Origin: Arthrobacter sp. 131MFCol6.1
Lineage (GTDB): Bacteria > Actinomycetota > Actinomycetes > Actinomycetales > Micrococcaceae
NCBI RefSeq assembly: GCF_000374925.1
Contig: NZ_KB895543.1
Span: forward strand, 62,001 to 126,000
Reading direction: 5' to 3'
DNA: 64,000 bases
Part shown: in pieces, positions 49,889 through 58,549 of the stretch
How the letters are laid out: every line of letters begins with the position of its first letter
Position numbering within the stretch: position 1 is the first letter of the stretch
Notes under the pieces: generated by a model
The model's database searches: none
What the model was told of the DNA's origin: nothing
What the model saw: only the letters and a program-made list of their open reading frames with translations
Position numbers and translations under genes: made by a program

Positions 49889-51751
49889 ATGTCACGTGCA
49901 GTAGGTATCGACCTCGGAACCACTAACTCCGTCGTCTCCGTTCTCGAAGGTGGCGAGCCCACCGTCATTGCCAACGCCGAGGGTGGCCGCACCACGCCGT
50001 CGGTTGTTGCCTTCTCCAAGTCCGGCGAGGTCCTGGTCGGCGAGATCGCCAAGCGCCAGGCGGTCAACAACATTGACCGCACCATCGCGTCCGTCAAGCG
50101 CCACATGGGCACTGACTGGACCGTCGCCATTGACGACAAGAAGTACACGGCGCAGGAAATTTCCGCCCGTATCCTCATGAAGCTCAAGAACGACGCCGAG
50201 TCCTACCTCGGTGAAAAGGTCACCGACGCCGTCGTCACCGTGCCGGCCTACTTCAACGACGCCCAGCGCCAGGCCACCAAGGAGGCCGGCGAAATCGCCG
50301 GCCTGAACGTCCTGCGCATCGTCAACGAGCCCACCGCGGCCGCCCTGGCCTACGGCCTGGACAAGGGCAAGGAAGACGAACTCATCCTGGTCTTCGACCT
50401 CGGTGGCGGAACCTTCGACGTCTCCCTCCTCGAGGTCGGCAAGGATGAGGACAACTTCTCCACCATCCAGGTCCGCGCCACCGCCGGTGACAACCACCTC
50501 GGCGGCGACGACTGGGACCAGCGCGTCGTGGAATACCTGCTGAACCAGCTCAAGGTCAAGGGCATCGACCTCACGAAGGACAAGATTGCCCTGCAGCGTC
50601 TCCGCGAAGCCGCGGAGCAGGCCAAGAAGGAACTCTCCTCCTCCTCCAGCACCAACGTCTCCCTCCAGTACCTGTCCGTCACCCCCGACGGCCCGGTCCA
50701 CCTGGACGAGCAGCTGACCCGCGCCAAGTTCCAGGACCTCACCAAGGACCTGCTGGACCGCACCAAGAAGCCCTTCCAGGACGTCATCAAGGAAGCCGGC
50801 ATCAAGCTCTCCGAGATCGACCACATCGTGCTCGTCGGCGGCTCCACCCGCATGCCGGCCGTCTACGACCTCGTGAAGGAACTGGCCGGCGGCAAGGAGC
50901 CCAACAAGGGCGTCAACCCCGATGAGGTCGTCGCCGTCGGCGCAGCCCTGCAGGCCGGTGTCCTCAAGGGCGAGCGCAAGGACGTGCTGCTGATCGACGT
51001 CACCCCGTTGTCCCTTGGCATCGAAACCAAGGGCGGCATCATGACGCACCTGATCGAGCGCAACACCGCCATCCCCACCAAGCGGAGCGAGACCTTCACC
51101 ACCGCGGATGACAACCAGCCGTCCGTGGCCATCCAGGTCTTCCAGGGCGAGCGTGAGTTCACCCGCGACAACAAGCCGCTGGGCACGTTCGAGCTGACCG
51201 GCATCGCGCCGGCCCCCCGCGGCGTTCCGCAGGTCGAGGTGACCTTCGACATCGACGCCAACGGCATCGTGCACGTTTCGGCGAAGGACAAGGGCACCGG
51301 CAAGGAACAGTCCATGACCATCACCGGCGGCACCGCGCTGTCCAAGGAAGACATCGACCGCATGGTCCGCGACGCCGAAGAGCACGCAGCCGAGGACAAG
51401 GCCCGCCGCGAGGCAACCGACACCCGCAACACGGCCGAGCAGCTCGCCTACTCCGTGGACAAGCTGATCGCTGACAACGCCGACAAGCTGCCCGAAGAGG
51501 TCAAGACCGAGGTCAAGGCCGACGTCGACGCCCTCAAGAAGGCCCTCGAAGGCACCGATGACGCCGCCGTGAAGACCGCGTTCGAGAAGCTGCAGGCTTC
51601 CCAGACCAAGCTCGGCGAAGCCATCTACGCCCAGGCCGGTTCCCCCGACGGCCACGCCGGTGCTCAGGGTGCCCCCGCAGGCGAGCCGGCAGCCGGCTCC
51701 GACGAGGACATCGTCGACGCCGAAATCGTTGACGAAGACGAGAAGAAGTAA
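49889..51751 (+). CDS. dnaK: Hsp70 chaperone DnaK
   Basis: A 620-residue chaperone that binds exposed hydrophobic peptides under ATP control. The ATPase domain starts [20 protein letters not shown], with [32 protein letters not shown] and [16 protein letters not shown]. The substrate domain contains [13 protein letters not shown] and [18 protein letters not shown]. The C-terminal lid ends in the acidic tail [12 protein letters not shown] lysine- and purine-rich ribosome-binding site (GGAAG) precedes ATG 49889. It is the first gene of the HspR-regulated operon. Confidence 0.98.
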   Translation: MSRAVGIDLGTTNSVVSVLEGGEPTVIANAEGGRTTPSVVAFSKSGEVLVGEIAKRQAVNNIDRTIASVKRHMGTDWTVAIDDKKYTAQEISARILMKLKNDAESYLGEKVTDAVVTVPAYFNDAQRQATKEAGEIAGLNVLRIVNEPTAAALAYGLDKGKEDELILVFDLGGGTFDVSLLEVGKDEDNFSTIQVRATAGDNHLGGDDWDQRVVEYLLNQLKVKGIDLTKDKIALQRLREAAEQAKKELSSSSSTNVSLQYLSVTPDGPVHLDEQLTRAKFQDLTKDLLDRTKKPFQDVIKEAGIKLSEIDHIVLVGGSTRMPAVYDLVKELAGGKEPNKGVNPDEVVAVGAALQAGVLKGERKDVLLIDVTPLSLGIETKGGIMTHLIERNTAIPTKRSETFTTADDNQPSVAIQVFQGEREFTRDNKPLGTFELTGIAPAPRGVPQVEVTFDIDANGIVHVSAKDKGTGKEQSMTITGGTALSKEDIDRMVRDAEEHAAEDKARREATDTRNTAEQLAYSVDKLIADNADKLPEEVKTEVKADVDALKKALEGTDDAAVKTAFEKLQASQTKLGEAIYAQAGSPDGHAGAQGAPAGEPAAGSDEDIVDAEIVDEDEKK

Positions 51752-51753
51752 TC

Positions 51754-52431
51754 ATGCCGCACCACGGTAACGAAGAAGAACACGGTTCTTCCGGGAACCC
51801 GAGCCGCGGGAACGAGCAAGAGAACGACCCGCAGAAGCCGGTGATCCACGACAACCGCAAGGTTGATCCGAAGACCGGCCAGGCCCGCCACCCTGACCAG
51901 GAGCGCGCTGCCGCCGCGGCGGACTCCGGCTCCGGGGATGCCCTGTCCCAGGCGGAGGACATCCTCAACAGTGTTGAGGTGCCCGCCGCGGAATCTGTAG
52001 CCCAGGGCGCTCCCACTGCCGAGGCGGAGGAGCTCAGGAATGACCTCCGCCGCCTGCAGGCCGAGTACGTCAACTACCGCAAGCGGGTCGAGCGCGACCG
52101 GGCCGTGGCGGGCGAGATGGCCGTCATCGGCGTCCTGAACGCCCTGCTGCCGGTACTGGACGACGTCGACGCCGCCCGCCAGCACGGTGACCTCGCGGAC
52201 GGCCCGTTCGCCGCGATCGCCGCCAAGCTGGAGGCTGCGCTGAAGACGTACGGACTGGTCCGCATCGACGAGACCGGCGTGGAGTTCGATCCGACCATCC
52301 ACGAGGCCCTCATCCAGCAGCCGGGCACGGACATCGAAATCGACACCGTCAGCCAGGTGCTCCGCTCGGGCTACAAGTCCGGCGACCGAGTCCTCCGCGC
52401 GGCCCAGGTGATCGTGGCGGTACCGGCGTAG
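51754..52431 (+). CDS. grpE: Nucleotide exchange factor GrpE
   Basis: A 225-residue co-chaperone that releases ADP from DnaK. The first 90 residues are hydrophilic and disordered. A coiled-coil helix (RNDLRRLQAEYVNYRKRVERD) follows and then the beta-wing domain with GVEFDPTIHEALIQQPG and VLRSGYKSGDRVLRAAQVIV. It starts 2 nt after the dnaK stop, so coupled. Two strong hairpins follow before dnaJ. Confidence 0.97.
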   Translation: MPHHGNEEEHGSSGNPSRGNEQENDPQKPVIHDNRKVDPKTGQARHPDQERAAAAADSGSGDALSQAEDILNSVEVPAAESVAQGAPTAEAEELRNDLRRLQAEYVNYRKRVERDRAVAGEMAVIGVLNALLPVLDDVDAARQHGDLADGPFAAIAAKLEAALKTYGLVRIDETGVEFDPTIHEALIQQPGTDIEIDTVSQVLRSGYKSGDRVLRAAQVIVAVPA

Positions 52432-52440
52432 GTTGCCTCT

Positions 52441-52517
52441 GGCGCTCCGCCGGATAGGGGGCGGTGCCCGCTTCGCGGTGCCCTCCACACCGCCGCCCCC
52501 TATCCGGCCTCCGCGCC
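52441..52517. terminator. Hairpin 1 between grpE and dnaJ
   Basis: CCGGATAGGGGGCGG (52450-52464) pairs perfectly with 52493-52507. GGCGC (52441-52445) extends the pairing with GCGCC (52513-52517). The loop holds a smaller CCGC/GCGG hairpin. It starts 10 nt after the grpE stop. No U-tract follows, so it could terminate, stabilise the upstream RNA or be an inserted repeat. Confidence 0.8.
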
Positions 52518-52558
52518 AGCGTGTTGCTCGCCTAAAGTGAGTTGAGAAACAGCGCGAA

Positions 52559-52661
52559 GCAGATGATGGGCCCCGGGAGTGGCATCGGGCCTGTCGGAGC
52601 GTGGTGGCTTGGTCCGTTAGGACCAAGCCACCACGCGAAGGGGCGGGGGCCCATCATCTGC
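52559..52661. repeat. Hairpin 2 between grpE and dnaJ: nested 16-bp and 17-bp perfect stems
   Basis: Outer arms GCAGATGATGGGCCCC (52559-52574) and 52646-52661 pair perfectly. Inner arms GCGTGGTGGCTTGGTCC (52599-52615) and 52620-52636 also pair perfectly around GTTA. A 24-nt and a 9-nt unpaired stretch lie between. It ends 38 nt before the dnaJ start and 25 nt before its ribosome-binding site. Confidence 0.85.
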
Positions 52662-52698
52662 GAAGCGCACTCTGCACGACTTTTGAAAGGAAACGCCA

Positions 52699-53682
52699 TT
52701 GGCTAGCCAGGACTGGGTGGACAAGGACTTCTATAAGATCCTTGGTGTCGCCAAGGACGCTTCCGACGCCGACATCAAGAAGGCCTACCGCAAACTTGCC
52801 CGGCAGCACCACCCGGACACCAACGCGGGGAATGTCGCCTCGGAGAAGAAGTTCAAGGACATCTCTGAGGCCTATTCCGTGCTCTCGGACCCCGATGAGC
52901 GCCAGCAGTACGACGCCATCCGGGCCATGGGCGGCGGCGCACGCTTTGCCCCCGGCGGAAGCGGCGGAGCTGCCGGCGGAGCAGGCTTCGAGGACCTCTT
53001 CGGCGGACTCTTTACCGGCGGCGGGGGTCGCCATTCCGGCGGCTACAGCACGGCCGGCGGCATTCCGCCCGAGTTCGCTGATCTTTTCGGCGGCGGCGGA
53101 TTCGGTGGCGGCGGCCAGTCCTTCCAGCGGGCTCCGCAGAAGGGGGCCGACCGGACCGCGTCCACCTCGATCTCATTCGCCGGGTCAATCCGCGGCACCA
53201 CGATCGGCCTGCGCGAACCGGACGGCGAGGTCATCGACGTCCGTATCCCGGCCGGCATCAAGGACGGACAGAAGGTGCGCGTCCGCGGCAAGGGCCAACA
53301 CGCTCCCGCCGGCAACGGCGACCTCATGGTCACCGTATCCGTGAAGCCGCACGAGTTCTACATCCGCGACGGCGACAACCTCCGGATCCACGTTCCGGTC
53401 TCCTTCCCCGAGGCGGCACTGGGCGCGGACATCGAGGTTCCGACGATCGACGGTGACAACGTCAAGGTCAGGGTCCCCGCGGGGACGCCCTCGGGCAGGA
53501 CGCTGCGCGTCAAGGGCCGCGGCGTCAAACACGCCAAGGCCACCGGCGATCTGCTGGTGACAATCGACGTCGCTGTTCCGCGGAAGCTGAACAAGGACGC
53601 GGAGGAGGCCGTGAAGGCCTTCGCCGCGGCCACCGCCAATGAGGACGTCCGCGCGGGCCTGGCAGCCAAGGCCCGGCTCTAG
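52699..53682 (+). CDS. dnaJ: DnaJ-family co-chaperone without zinc finger
   Basis: A 327-residue J-protein. The J-domain is at residues 8-75, with the HPD motif in RQHHPDTN. A Gly/Phe-rich region (about 76-145) holds FEDLFGGLF and FADLFGGGGFGGGG. Two C-terminal substrate-binding domains follow, but the CXXCXGXG zinc-finger repeats of type I DnaJ are absent, so it is CbpA/type II-like. It stimulates DnaK ATP hydrolysis. A TTG start follows GAAAGGAAA, giving MASQDWVDKDFYKILGV. Gene symbol by operon position; a zinc-finger DnaJ may exist elsewhere. Confidence 0.94.
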   Translation: MASQDWVDKDFYKILGVAKDASDADIKKAYRKLARQHHPDTNAGNVASEKKFKDISEAYSVLSDPDERQQYDAIRAMGGGARFAPGGSGGAAGGAGFEDLFGGLFTGGGGRHSGGYSTAGGIPPEFADLFGGGGFGGGGQSFQRAPQKGADRTASTSISFAGSIRGTTIGLREPDGEVIDVRIPAGIKDGQKVRVRGKGQHAPAGNGDLMVTVSVKPHEFYIRDGDNLRIHVPVSFPEAALGADIEVPTIDGDNVKVRVPAGTPSGRTLRVKGRGVKHAKATGDLLVTIDVAVPRKLNKDAEEAVKAFAAATANEDVRAGLAAKARL

Positions 53683-53697
53683 GAACGGGATCCAGCC

Positions 53698-54120
53698 ATG
53701 GCCATCGACTTCGACCAGCCGATCTTCGTCATCTCCGTTGCCGCGGAACTGGCGGACATGCACCCCCAGACACTGCGCCAGTACGACCGGCTGGGCATCG
53801 TCTCGCCCAGCCGTGCCCCGGGCAAGTCGAGGCGTTACTCGCAGCGGGATGTGAACATGCTCCGCGAGGTTCAGCGGCTCTCCCAGGAGGGGGTCTCGCT
53901 GGAGGGCATCAAGCGGATCCTGCAGCTGGAGAACCAGGTGGCCGCCCTGCAGCGCCGGGTCAGCGAACTGACCGAGGAACTGGGCCGGCGTCGCCAGGGG
54001 GCCGATTCGCGGATCTTCGCCGCAGGAACGGCCGGCGACGTCGTCAGCCTGGCCCGCGGCAAGCGTCCGCAGGCGCGGTCGCAGGCGCTGGTGGTGTGGC
54101 GGCCGCGGGGCATGGACTAA
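53698..54120 (+). CDS. hspR: Heat-shock repressor HspR
   Basis: A 140-residue MerR-type repressor. The helix-turn-helix with MHPQTLRQYDRLGIVSPSRA, then RRYSQRDVNMLREVQRLSQE and a coiled coil (LENQVAALQRRVSELTEELG) are typical. HspR binds HAIR sites, here at 49732 and 49785, using DnaK as co-repressor, so denatured protein titrates DnaK and derepresses the operon. ATG 53698 lies 15 nt after dnaJ. A strong terminator follows. Confidence 0.96.
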   Translation: MAIDFDQPIFVISVAAELADMHPQTLRQYDRLGIVSPSRAPGKSRRYSQRDVNMLREVQRLSQEGVSLEGIKRILQLENQVAALQRRVSELTEELGRRRQGADSRIFAAGTAGDVVSLARGKRPQARSQALVVWRPRGMD

Positions 54121-54140
54121 AACTCATCGGCTAGTACGTA

Positions 54141-54176
54141 CAGAGTGCCCGGGACCTGGGGGTCCCGGGCACTCTG
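54141..54176. terminator. Bidirectional terminator between hspR and the secreted-protein operon
   Basis: CAGAGTGCCCGGGACC (54141-54156) pairs perfectly with 54161-54176 around TGGG. It sits exactly between the convergent hspR and the leftward operon ending at 54181 and can serve both strands. Confidence 0.85.
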
Positions 54177-54180
54177 GGCG

Positions 54181-55479
54181 TTAGAAGCGTGAAGGGCTGT
54201 TGCTGGGGCTTGTAAAGGTTGCCGTGGAGAGGGAGTTGCCGGCGCTGTCCTTGATCCCGGAATCGGGTGTGAATGATGGCGTGGCAGGTCCTTGGTTCGG
54301 GTTGTTCGGGCTCCCGCCCGTCACTAGGCCTCCGAGCGTGACTGTCAGTGTCTGCGTGCTTGCGCTCCAGCTCAGCGTCGAGGCGTTCGCGCCGATGCCT
54401 CCGTAGCTGAGTGTTCCTGAGCCGTAGTAGAGGCCCCCCAGCGCCACAGTGCCGATTCTCGACGTCGGGCAGGCCGAGCCTGCCACCACGACGCTGAGGA
54501 TGTTGGTGGAACTGATGTTGACCGTTACCTGATTGTCCCCGTTCAGCATCCCATTGGCAGCAGCAGCCCAGTTGCTACAAATTGTTGAGGCATCCAAGGG
54601 GTTCAACACGGGGTCAGAGAAAGTGATGGTGACCCTGTCCTTGGGATCGAGTTTGCCACTATTGCTTTTGCCTTGGATATTGGCGTCAGCCAGCGCTACC
54701 GCTGTCACCGTGGGTGCGATGACGTCCTTGGTTGAGGTCGTCGTGCCCGCCGCTGTGCCCTTGTTGCCCGCGGTGTCGGTGGCGATGGCGCTGTAGGTGA
54801 TCGTTCCGGCGTTGAAGGACGAGAGGTCGACTGCGGCGTTCCAGGCACCGGTTCCGTTCGCGGGCACAGTCGCGGTAACGGTGTGCGCCGGGGTGCCGAC
54901 GTCCGTTACCGTCAGGGCAATGGATGCCCCAGCCTCGGTGGTGCCGCTGACCGGCACCGCAGACGCGTTGCCCGTGTTGACGAATGGAGGGACGCTGATC
55001 CCAGGGGCGCCCGGCGGGGTGGTGTCTACGGCGGCTCCGGCGCTCCGGGCGCTCTCGGTTCCGGTCCACTGTGCGAGCACCGGGGTGACCGTGTAGTACC
55101 AAGTGCCGGTCGGGACGCCCTGGTCCGTGCAGCCCAGCCCGGCGATAGGTTGGGCCGCGCAGGTTCCCCCGGCGGGGACCTTCGTGCCTCCCGAGGCCGA
55201 GGAATAACGAGCCACCGTGTAACCGGTGACGGGACGGCCGGCCAGGGTGGTGCTCGCATTCCACGCCAGCGTGACATTGCCCGCGGACACCGACGTCGAC
55301 GGCGTTGCGCCGGCGGCCACGGCGTCTGCGGCGGCCGCCGCGGTGCCCCCATTGGAGGAAGCAGTCCAGAAGGCGTTGGCTCCCGGACCGGCCCACGAGA
55401 GGAGGGCGGCGCCGGCAACGATGACGGCAACGCGGCTCCGGATGCGGGTGCCAGCCTGGCGGTTGTTGCGCTGACTCAT
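54181..55479 (-). CDS. Secreted multidomain surface protein with FN3/Ig-like modules
   Basis: A 432-residue exported protein. Residues 1-37 are a signal peptide (RIRSRVAVIVAGAALLSWAG) ending ANAFWTAS, where an aromatic-Trp pair follows the cleavage region, as in the two related genes upstream. A fibronectin-III-like domain (about 58-145, GNVTLAWNAS, GYTVARYSS, GTWYYTVTPV) and a bacterial Ig-like domain (about 150-245, AGASIALTVTD, YSAIATDTAGN) come next. The C-terminal domain is also beta-rich, with two Cys (TICSNW, GSACPTS). No cell-wall anchor. ATG 55479 overlaps the previous stop by 4 nt. Last gene of the operon; probably an extracellular matrix or adhesion protein. Confidence 0.82.
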   Translation of the reverse strand: MSQRNNRQAGTRIRSRVAVIVAGAALLSWAGPGANAFWTASSNGGTAAAAADAVAAGATPSTSVSAGNVTLAWNASTTLAGRPVTGYTVARYSSASGGTKVPAGGTCAAQPIAGLGCTDQGVPTGTWYYTVTPVLAQWTGTESARSAGAAVDTTPPGAPGISVPPFVNTGNASAVPVSGTTEAGASIALTVTDVGTPAHTVTATVPANGTGAWNAAVDLSSFNAGTITYSAIATDTAGNKGTAAGTTTSTKDVIAPTVTAVALADANIQGKSNSGKLDPKDRVTITFSDPVLNPLDASTICSNWAAAANGMLNGDNQVTVNISSTNILSVVVAGSACPTSRIGTVALGGLYYGSGTLSYGGIGANASTLSWSASTQTLTVTLGGLVTGGSPNNPNQGPATPSFTPDSGIKDSAGNSLSTATFTSPSNSPSRF

Positions 55480-55985
55480 CGTCGTGCCTCCACAGTGACG
55501 GGAACCCTGAAGGTCGCGCCCTGGCAGGCGGACTGGGACTGGATAGACATGCCTGCCGCGCCGGGCAGGGTCACCAGCAGGGAAGAGTTCGCCGGAATGG
55601 TGACGGCTGGTGCCAGCGGGGCAGCGGGGGCCGTGAAGGAAACCCCGGTGGTGGTGCATCCGGCATGGGCGGCATCGGCCGTGACCGGCCCGGCGGAGAC
55701 CACCGCGTGGATCCTGACCGCGAATGCGTTGGGGTTGCTGGTCCGGAGGATCACGTCCGCCGTGCCGCCCGGGACCAGGCTGGTCCGGTTCGAGTCGCCC
55801 GTTACAAACGCATCGACAGTGACAGCATTCATCGTTGCGGCGGCTGCGGCGCCGGAACCTGCGCCGGCGGTGGCCCAATAGGCGTAGGCCGTGCCCCCGC
55901 CGGCCAGCAGGCAGAGCGCGGCGGCAGCGGCGGAGGCGGTTCCGGCGACTCTGGTGCCGCGCAGCATGGATCGTGTGGAGTGCAT
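55476..55985 (-). CDS. Small secreted protein with SipW/TasA-like signal region (2)
   Basis: A 169-residue exported protein. The signal peptide (MHSTRSMLRGTRVAGTASAA followed by AALCLLAGGGTAYA) leads directly into YWATAGAGSG. The mature part, about 135 residues, is beta-rich (TVDAFVTGD, ADVILRTSNPNAFAVRIHAVVS, SLLVTLPGA) with two Cys (AGCTTTG and SACQGA) that may form a disulfide. ATG 55985 was chosen since the longer frame to 56102 overlaps the preceding gene. It lies 1 nt after that gene and overlaps the next, so it is operon gene 3. Confidence 0.8.
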   Translation of the reverse strand: MHSTRSMLRGTRVAGTASAAAAALCLLAGGGTAYAYWATAGAGSGAAAAATMNAVTVDAFVTGDSNRTSLVPGGTADVILRTSNPNAFAVRIHAVVSAGPVTADAAHAGCTTTGVSFTAPAAPLAPAVTIPANSSLLVTLPGAAGMSIQSQSACQGATFRVPVTVEARR

Positions 55986-55986
55986 G

Positions 55987-56820
55987 TCAGTTTCCCTGCC
56001 CTGATCCCGAGTAGGCCAACTGGAGGACTGCGCCCTTGCAGCCGTCCTGCAGGCGAGGAGTGTCGAGCATGGCGATCCGGGGCCATTGGGCGGACGGGAC
56101 ACCGAGTTGTGAGAGCGAGCTGCTGCCGGACGGAACCGTCAACGGATAGCGCCCGCTGTACTGCACCACGGAATAGTCCTGCGCCGTGCAGGGCAGGTTG
56201 GCCGCGATCGCCTTCGCCGTGCGGACCACACCCGTGATCGAGACCGTCAGGTTGCCGACGTCGATGCCCTTGTCCGGGTTGGTGAATCCCAAGTCCATGG
56301 ACCGGCTCGTACCAGGCGCCAGCAAGCCGGACACATCGCCCGAGAGTCCGAACACGCGCAGGGGCGCCTTGACCCGCAACTGGGTCTTTACGGCGGCCGA
56401 CTGGACCGCCCCGCTCTGGCCCGTCAGGGTCAGCTCGTAGTCTCCGGCGGCGGTGCTGGATGCCGTGGATACGTTCATGCTGAGCTGGGCGGTGCTCCCG
56501 GCCGTCAGCTTGACGGACGACGGCGAGAAGTTTGGCGCTGCCCCCGAGGGGAGGCCGGTGACAGCCAGCACGACCGTGCCGGCAAACCCGCCGCTGGAGC
56601 TGACGGTGGCGGAATAACTCGTGGCCAGTCCCTGGTCCACATTCCTGCTGGACGGTGTGATCTGCACCAGGATTCCTGGCTTTTGCGGGGCCGACTGCTG
56701 CCCCGCCGCGTAGAGCGTGCCCGCGGGCAGGAAGATGGCCAGCAGGCCAATGATGAGGACGCGGCCGGCGAGGCCCGCATTCTCCCTGGCGAGCCGGACG
56801 AACCGCAGTGGATGCTGCAT
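55987..56820 (-). CDS. Secreted beta-rich protein of the SipW-like operon
   Basis: A 277-residue protein with an N-terminal membrane helix or signal peptide (about residues 18-40, GRVLIIGLLAIFLPAGTLYAA). Two Ig-like modules follow: residues 50-150 (GILVQITPSSRNVDQGLA, GTVVLAVTGLPSG and AGDYELTLTGQSG, resembling NEW/alpha-galactosidase-type or invasin-like beta sandwiches) and 155-275 with NPDKGIDVGNLTVSITGVV. Two Cys occur in the second half (NLPCTAQ, QDGCKGA). It lacks the aromatic-Trp mark of its neighbours. Function unknown; likely structural or assembly partner. Second gene of the operon. Confidence 0.78.
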   Translation of the reverse strand: MQHPLRFVRLARENAGLAGRVLIIGLLAIFLPAGTLYAAGQQSAPQKPGILVQITPSSRNVDQGLATSYSATVSSSGGFAGTVVLAVTGLPSGAAPNFSPSSVKLTAGSTAQLSMNVSTASSTAAGDYELTLTGQSGAVQSAAVKTQLRVKAPLRVFGLSGDVSGLLAPGTSRSMDLGFTNPDKGIDVGNLTVSITGVVRTAKAIAANLPCTAQDYSVVQYSGRYPLTVPSGSSSLSQLGVPSAQWPRIAMLDTPRLQDGCKGAVLQLAYSGSGQGN

Positions 56821-56945
56821 TCCCTATCCTCCTTGGACCCGGCAGCCTTGCCCGGGTGGTGGGTGTCGACGGTTGCTGATGCGTTGTTGCGCGGTGGCCC
56901 GAAGGCCGCCCCGGGGGCCGTGCGTCCGGCCCCCGGGGGCGCCAG

Positions 56946-57398
56946 CTACTCGCTGCCGACGGTGACCGTGACGACGGCCGACTTGCAGGCATCCTGGTTG
57001 GCGGTGCTGTTGAGGAACTCCAATGTTCCCGACCCCACCTCGGTGGCCGTGCTGTTCGGTGCCACGGGCGTGTTCGTTGTTACGGCGCTGACCGTGAACC
57101 AGGCCGGCAGGCATGCGGGCACGCTCGTGGTCACGTTTGCGGTGAGGGCGCCGACGACCGTGCCGGTGTTGGTGCTGTTGTCGGCCGTGTACGTCACGGG
57201 CACCGAGTTGCCCGGGGCCAGGCCGGCCGCGAAGCTGGCATGCAGGGTCACCGTGCCGCCACCGACGGAGTTGGCAGCCGTACCGGTGCCGCTGCCTGTG
57301 GTGGTCCAGTAGGCGTAGGCAGTGCCTCCACCGACGGCCACGAGGGCGACCGAGGCTGCAACGGCGATGACCTTGCTCTTCTTGGTGAGCTTGCGCAT
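56946..57398 (-). CDS. Small secreted protein with SipW/TasA-like signal region (1)
   Basis: A 150-residue exported protein, first in its operon. The signal peptide has a Lys-rich start (MRKLTKKSK), a hydrophobic core (VIAVAASVALVAVGGG) and TAYAYWTTTGSGTG at the boundary. The aromatic-aromatic start of the mature protein recalls TasA/camelysin precursors cut by ER-type signal peptidase SipW. The mature part has alternating strands (VTLHASFAAGLAPGN, VPVTYTADNSTN, VGALTANVTTSV) and two Cys (VPACLPA and QDACKSA). ATG 57398 follows AAGGAG on the minus strand. No signal peptidase gene is in the window. Confidence 0.83.
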   Translation of the reverse strand: MRKLTKKSKVIAVAASVALVAVGGGTAYAYWTTTGSGTGTAANSVGGGTVTLHASFAAGLAPGNSVPVTYTADNSTNTGTVVGALTANVTTSVPACLPAWFTVSAVTTNTPVAPNSTATEVGSGTLEFLNSTANQDACKSAVVTVTVGSE

Positions 57399-58059
57399 TT
57401 GTGAGACTCCTTGTGTGGGTGGCACCCGGACAGGAGTCATCAGGCCGGAGCCGCATTCCCCCAATCCTGCGGTTGCCGCGCTGAATCGATGGCCCAATCG
57501 TTGCGGCGAACTGCGGACGGGACAACGCGTAGTTGTACTCGTCTTTTGGCTCCCGAACTACGTGCCTCCGAGGAAAGTACTCGTGTTCCGGCGCGGAGAG
57601 CCTCTGGAATCCGGCCGGAAAACACCCGCCCGGAAGCACTTGGGAGTAGTTATTGGTGCGAAACTACCTGCCTGCGGCTGGTGCCGGGCTGTTGGGCCCC
57701 GCCAGGCGCAATGGGGCAAGTAGTCTGCTTTTTGCGCGAACAGCCGGCCGGCAGGCTGTCGGGCGAATCCACCCGGGCAAGTAGCCACAGGAGCGAACTG
57801 AGTACACCGGAACGCAAACAGGTAACCGGCCATCCGATAGTCGGGTACCTGATTTGCGTGACTTCATGCCCGGGTCGCGCGTTGAATTGGAATGTCAGAG
57901 AAGGCTGGCGTGACACGCTCACAGCTCCTACGGGAAGCCCGGGCGCGGAGCCAGCGCAGGGAGCAGCGTAGACGCCGGGGGGCATCGCATGCATGATTCA
58001 GCCGAGCTTGATCCGTCCACTGCCGATTCTTCGCGGTCGGCTCCGTTGACGGGCGCGCC
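57399..58059. other. 660-bp intergenic region with repeated GTAGT/ACTAC sites
   Basis: No gene is convincing here. Repeated sites occur: GTAGT at 57529, ACTAC at 57557, AGTACTCG at 57576-57583, GTAGT (57646) with ACTAC (57663) as an inverted pair, GTAGT at 57720, GTAGC at 57781 and TAGTCGGGTACC at 57838-57849. Similar cores appear upstream of the polysaccharide operon. The region should contain the leftward promoter of the secreted-protein operon. Confidence 0.5.
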
Positions 58060-58458
58060 GTGAGCCCGGGGCTCCAGGCGGCCGTCCTGTTTGCCGGCTC
58101 CCTGCCGGGGCACATCCTGATGTCCCTGGGACAGGCCCTCGTGGTCGTCTGCCTGTGCTTCGACTTCGTCCGCGCAGTCTCCGTGCCGCGGTCCCGCAGC
58201 CGGTACGTCGCCAACACCTGGTTCCGGACACTTGCGCTGCCTTCCATCCTGGTCATGGCGTTCAGCGTGCTCCTCGATGCCGCCTCCGGCTCTTGGCCCG
58301 AGGTCGCCGCCGGGATGTTCATCTTGGTGGCTGTGATCTTCCGGTGGCACCATGGCAGCGACGAAGACAGCTGGTGGAAGGGCAAAGGCAAGGCCCTGGG
58401 CCGATGGCTCCGGAACCGGGCAGCCTCCGGGTCCCTGGTTGTTCCGGCCACGGCCTGA
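58060..58458 (+). CDS. Small membrane protein, unknown function
   Basis: A 132-residue protein with three hydrophobic segments (about 19-38, 55-74 and 79-97): SLGQALVVVCLCFDFVRAV, TLALPSILVMAFSVLLDAA and EVAAGMFILVAVIFRWHHG. The C-terminus is basic (WWKGKGKALGRWLRNRAA). Codons have the strong third-position G/C of real genes in this window. The GTG start at 58060 lacks a clear ribosome-binding site, and an in-frame ATG further in (MSLGQ) is possible. I know no family. It lies between the secreted-protein operon (divergent) and fusA2. Confidence 0.65.
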   Translation: MSPGLQAAVLFAGSLPGHILMSLGQALVVVCLCFDFVRAVSVPRSRSRYVANTWFRTLALPSILVMAFSVLLDAASGSWPEVAAGMFILVAVIFRWHHGSDEDSWWKGKGKALGRWLRNRAASGSLVVPATA

Positions 58459-58549
58459 AAAAGCCCTTGCTGTCCGGGCGTCCCAGGGTGTCCAATCCTT
58501 AACACAAGGCCCTGCGGGGCACGAGTGGATGCGACGCCGGGAGGTTCTC

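Noticed and set aside
57650-57994. A 114-codon minus-strand frame in the gap before the small membrane protein
   Set aside because: No ribosome-binding site, atypical composition and overlap with the repeated regulatory sites.
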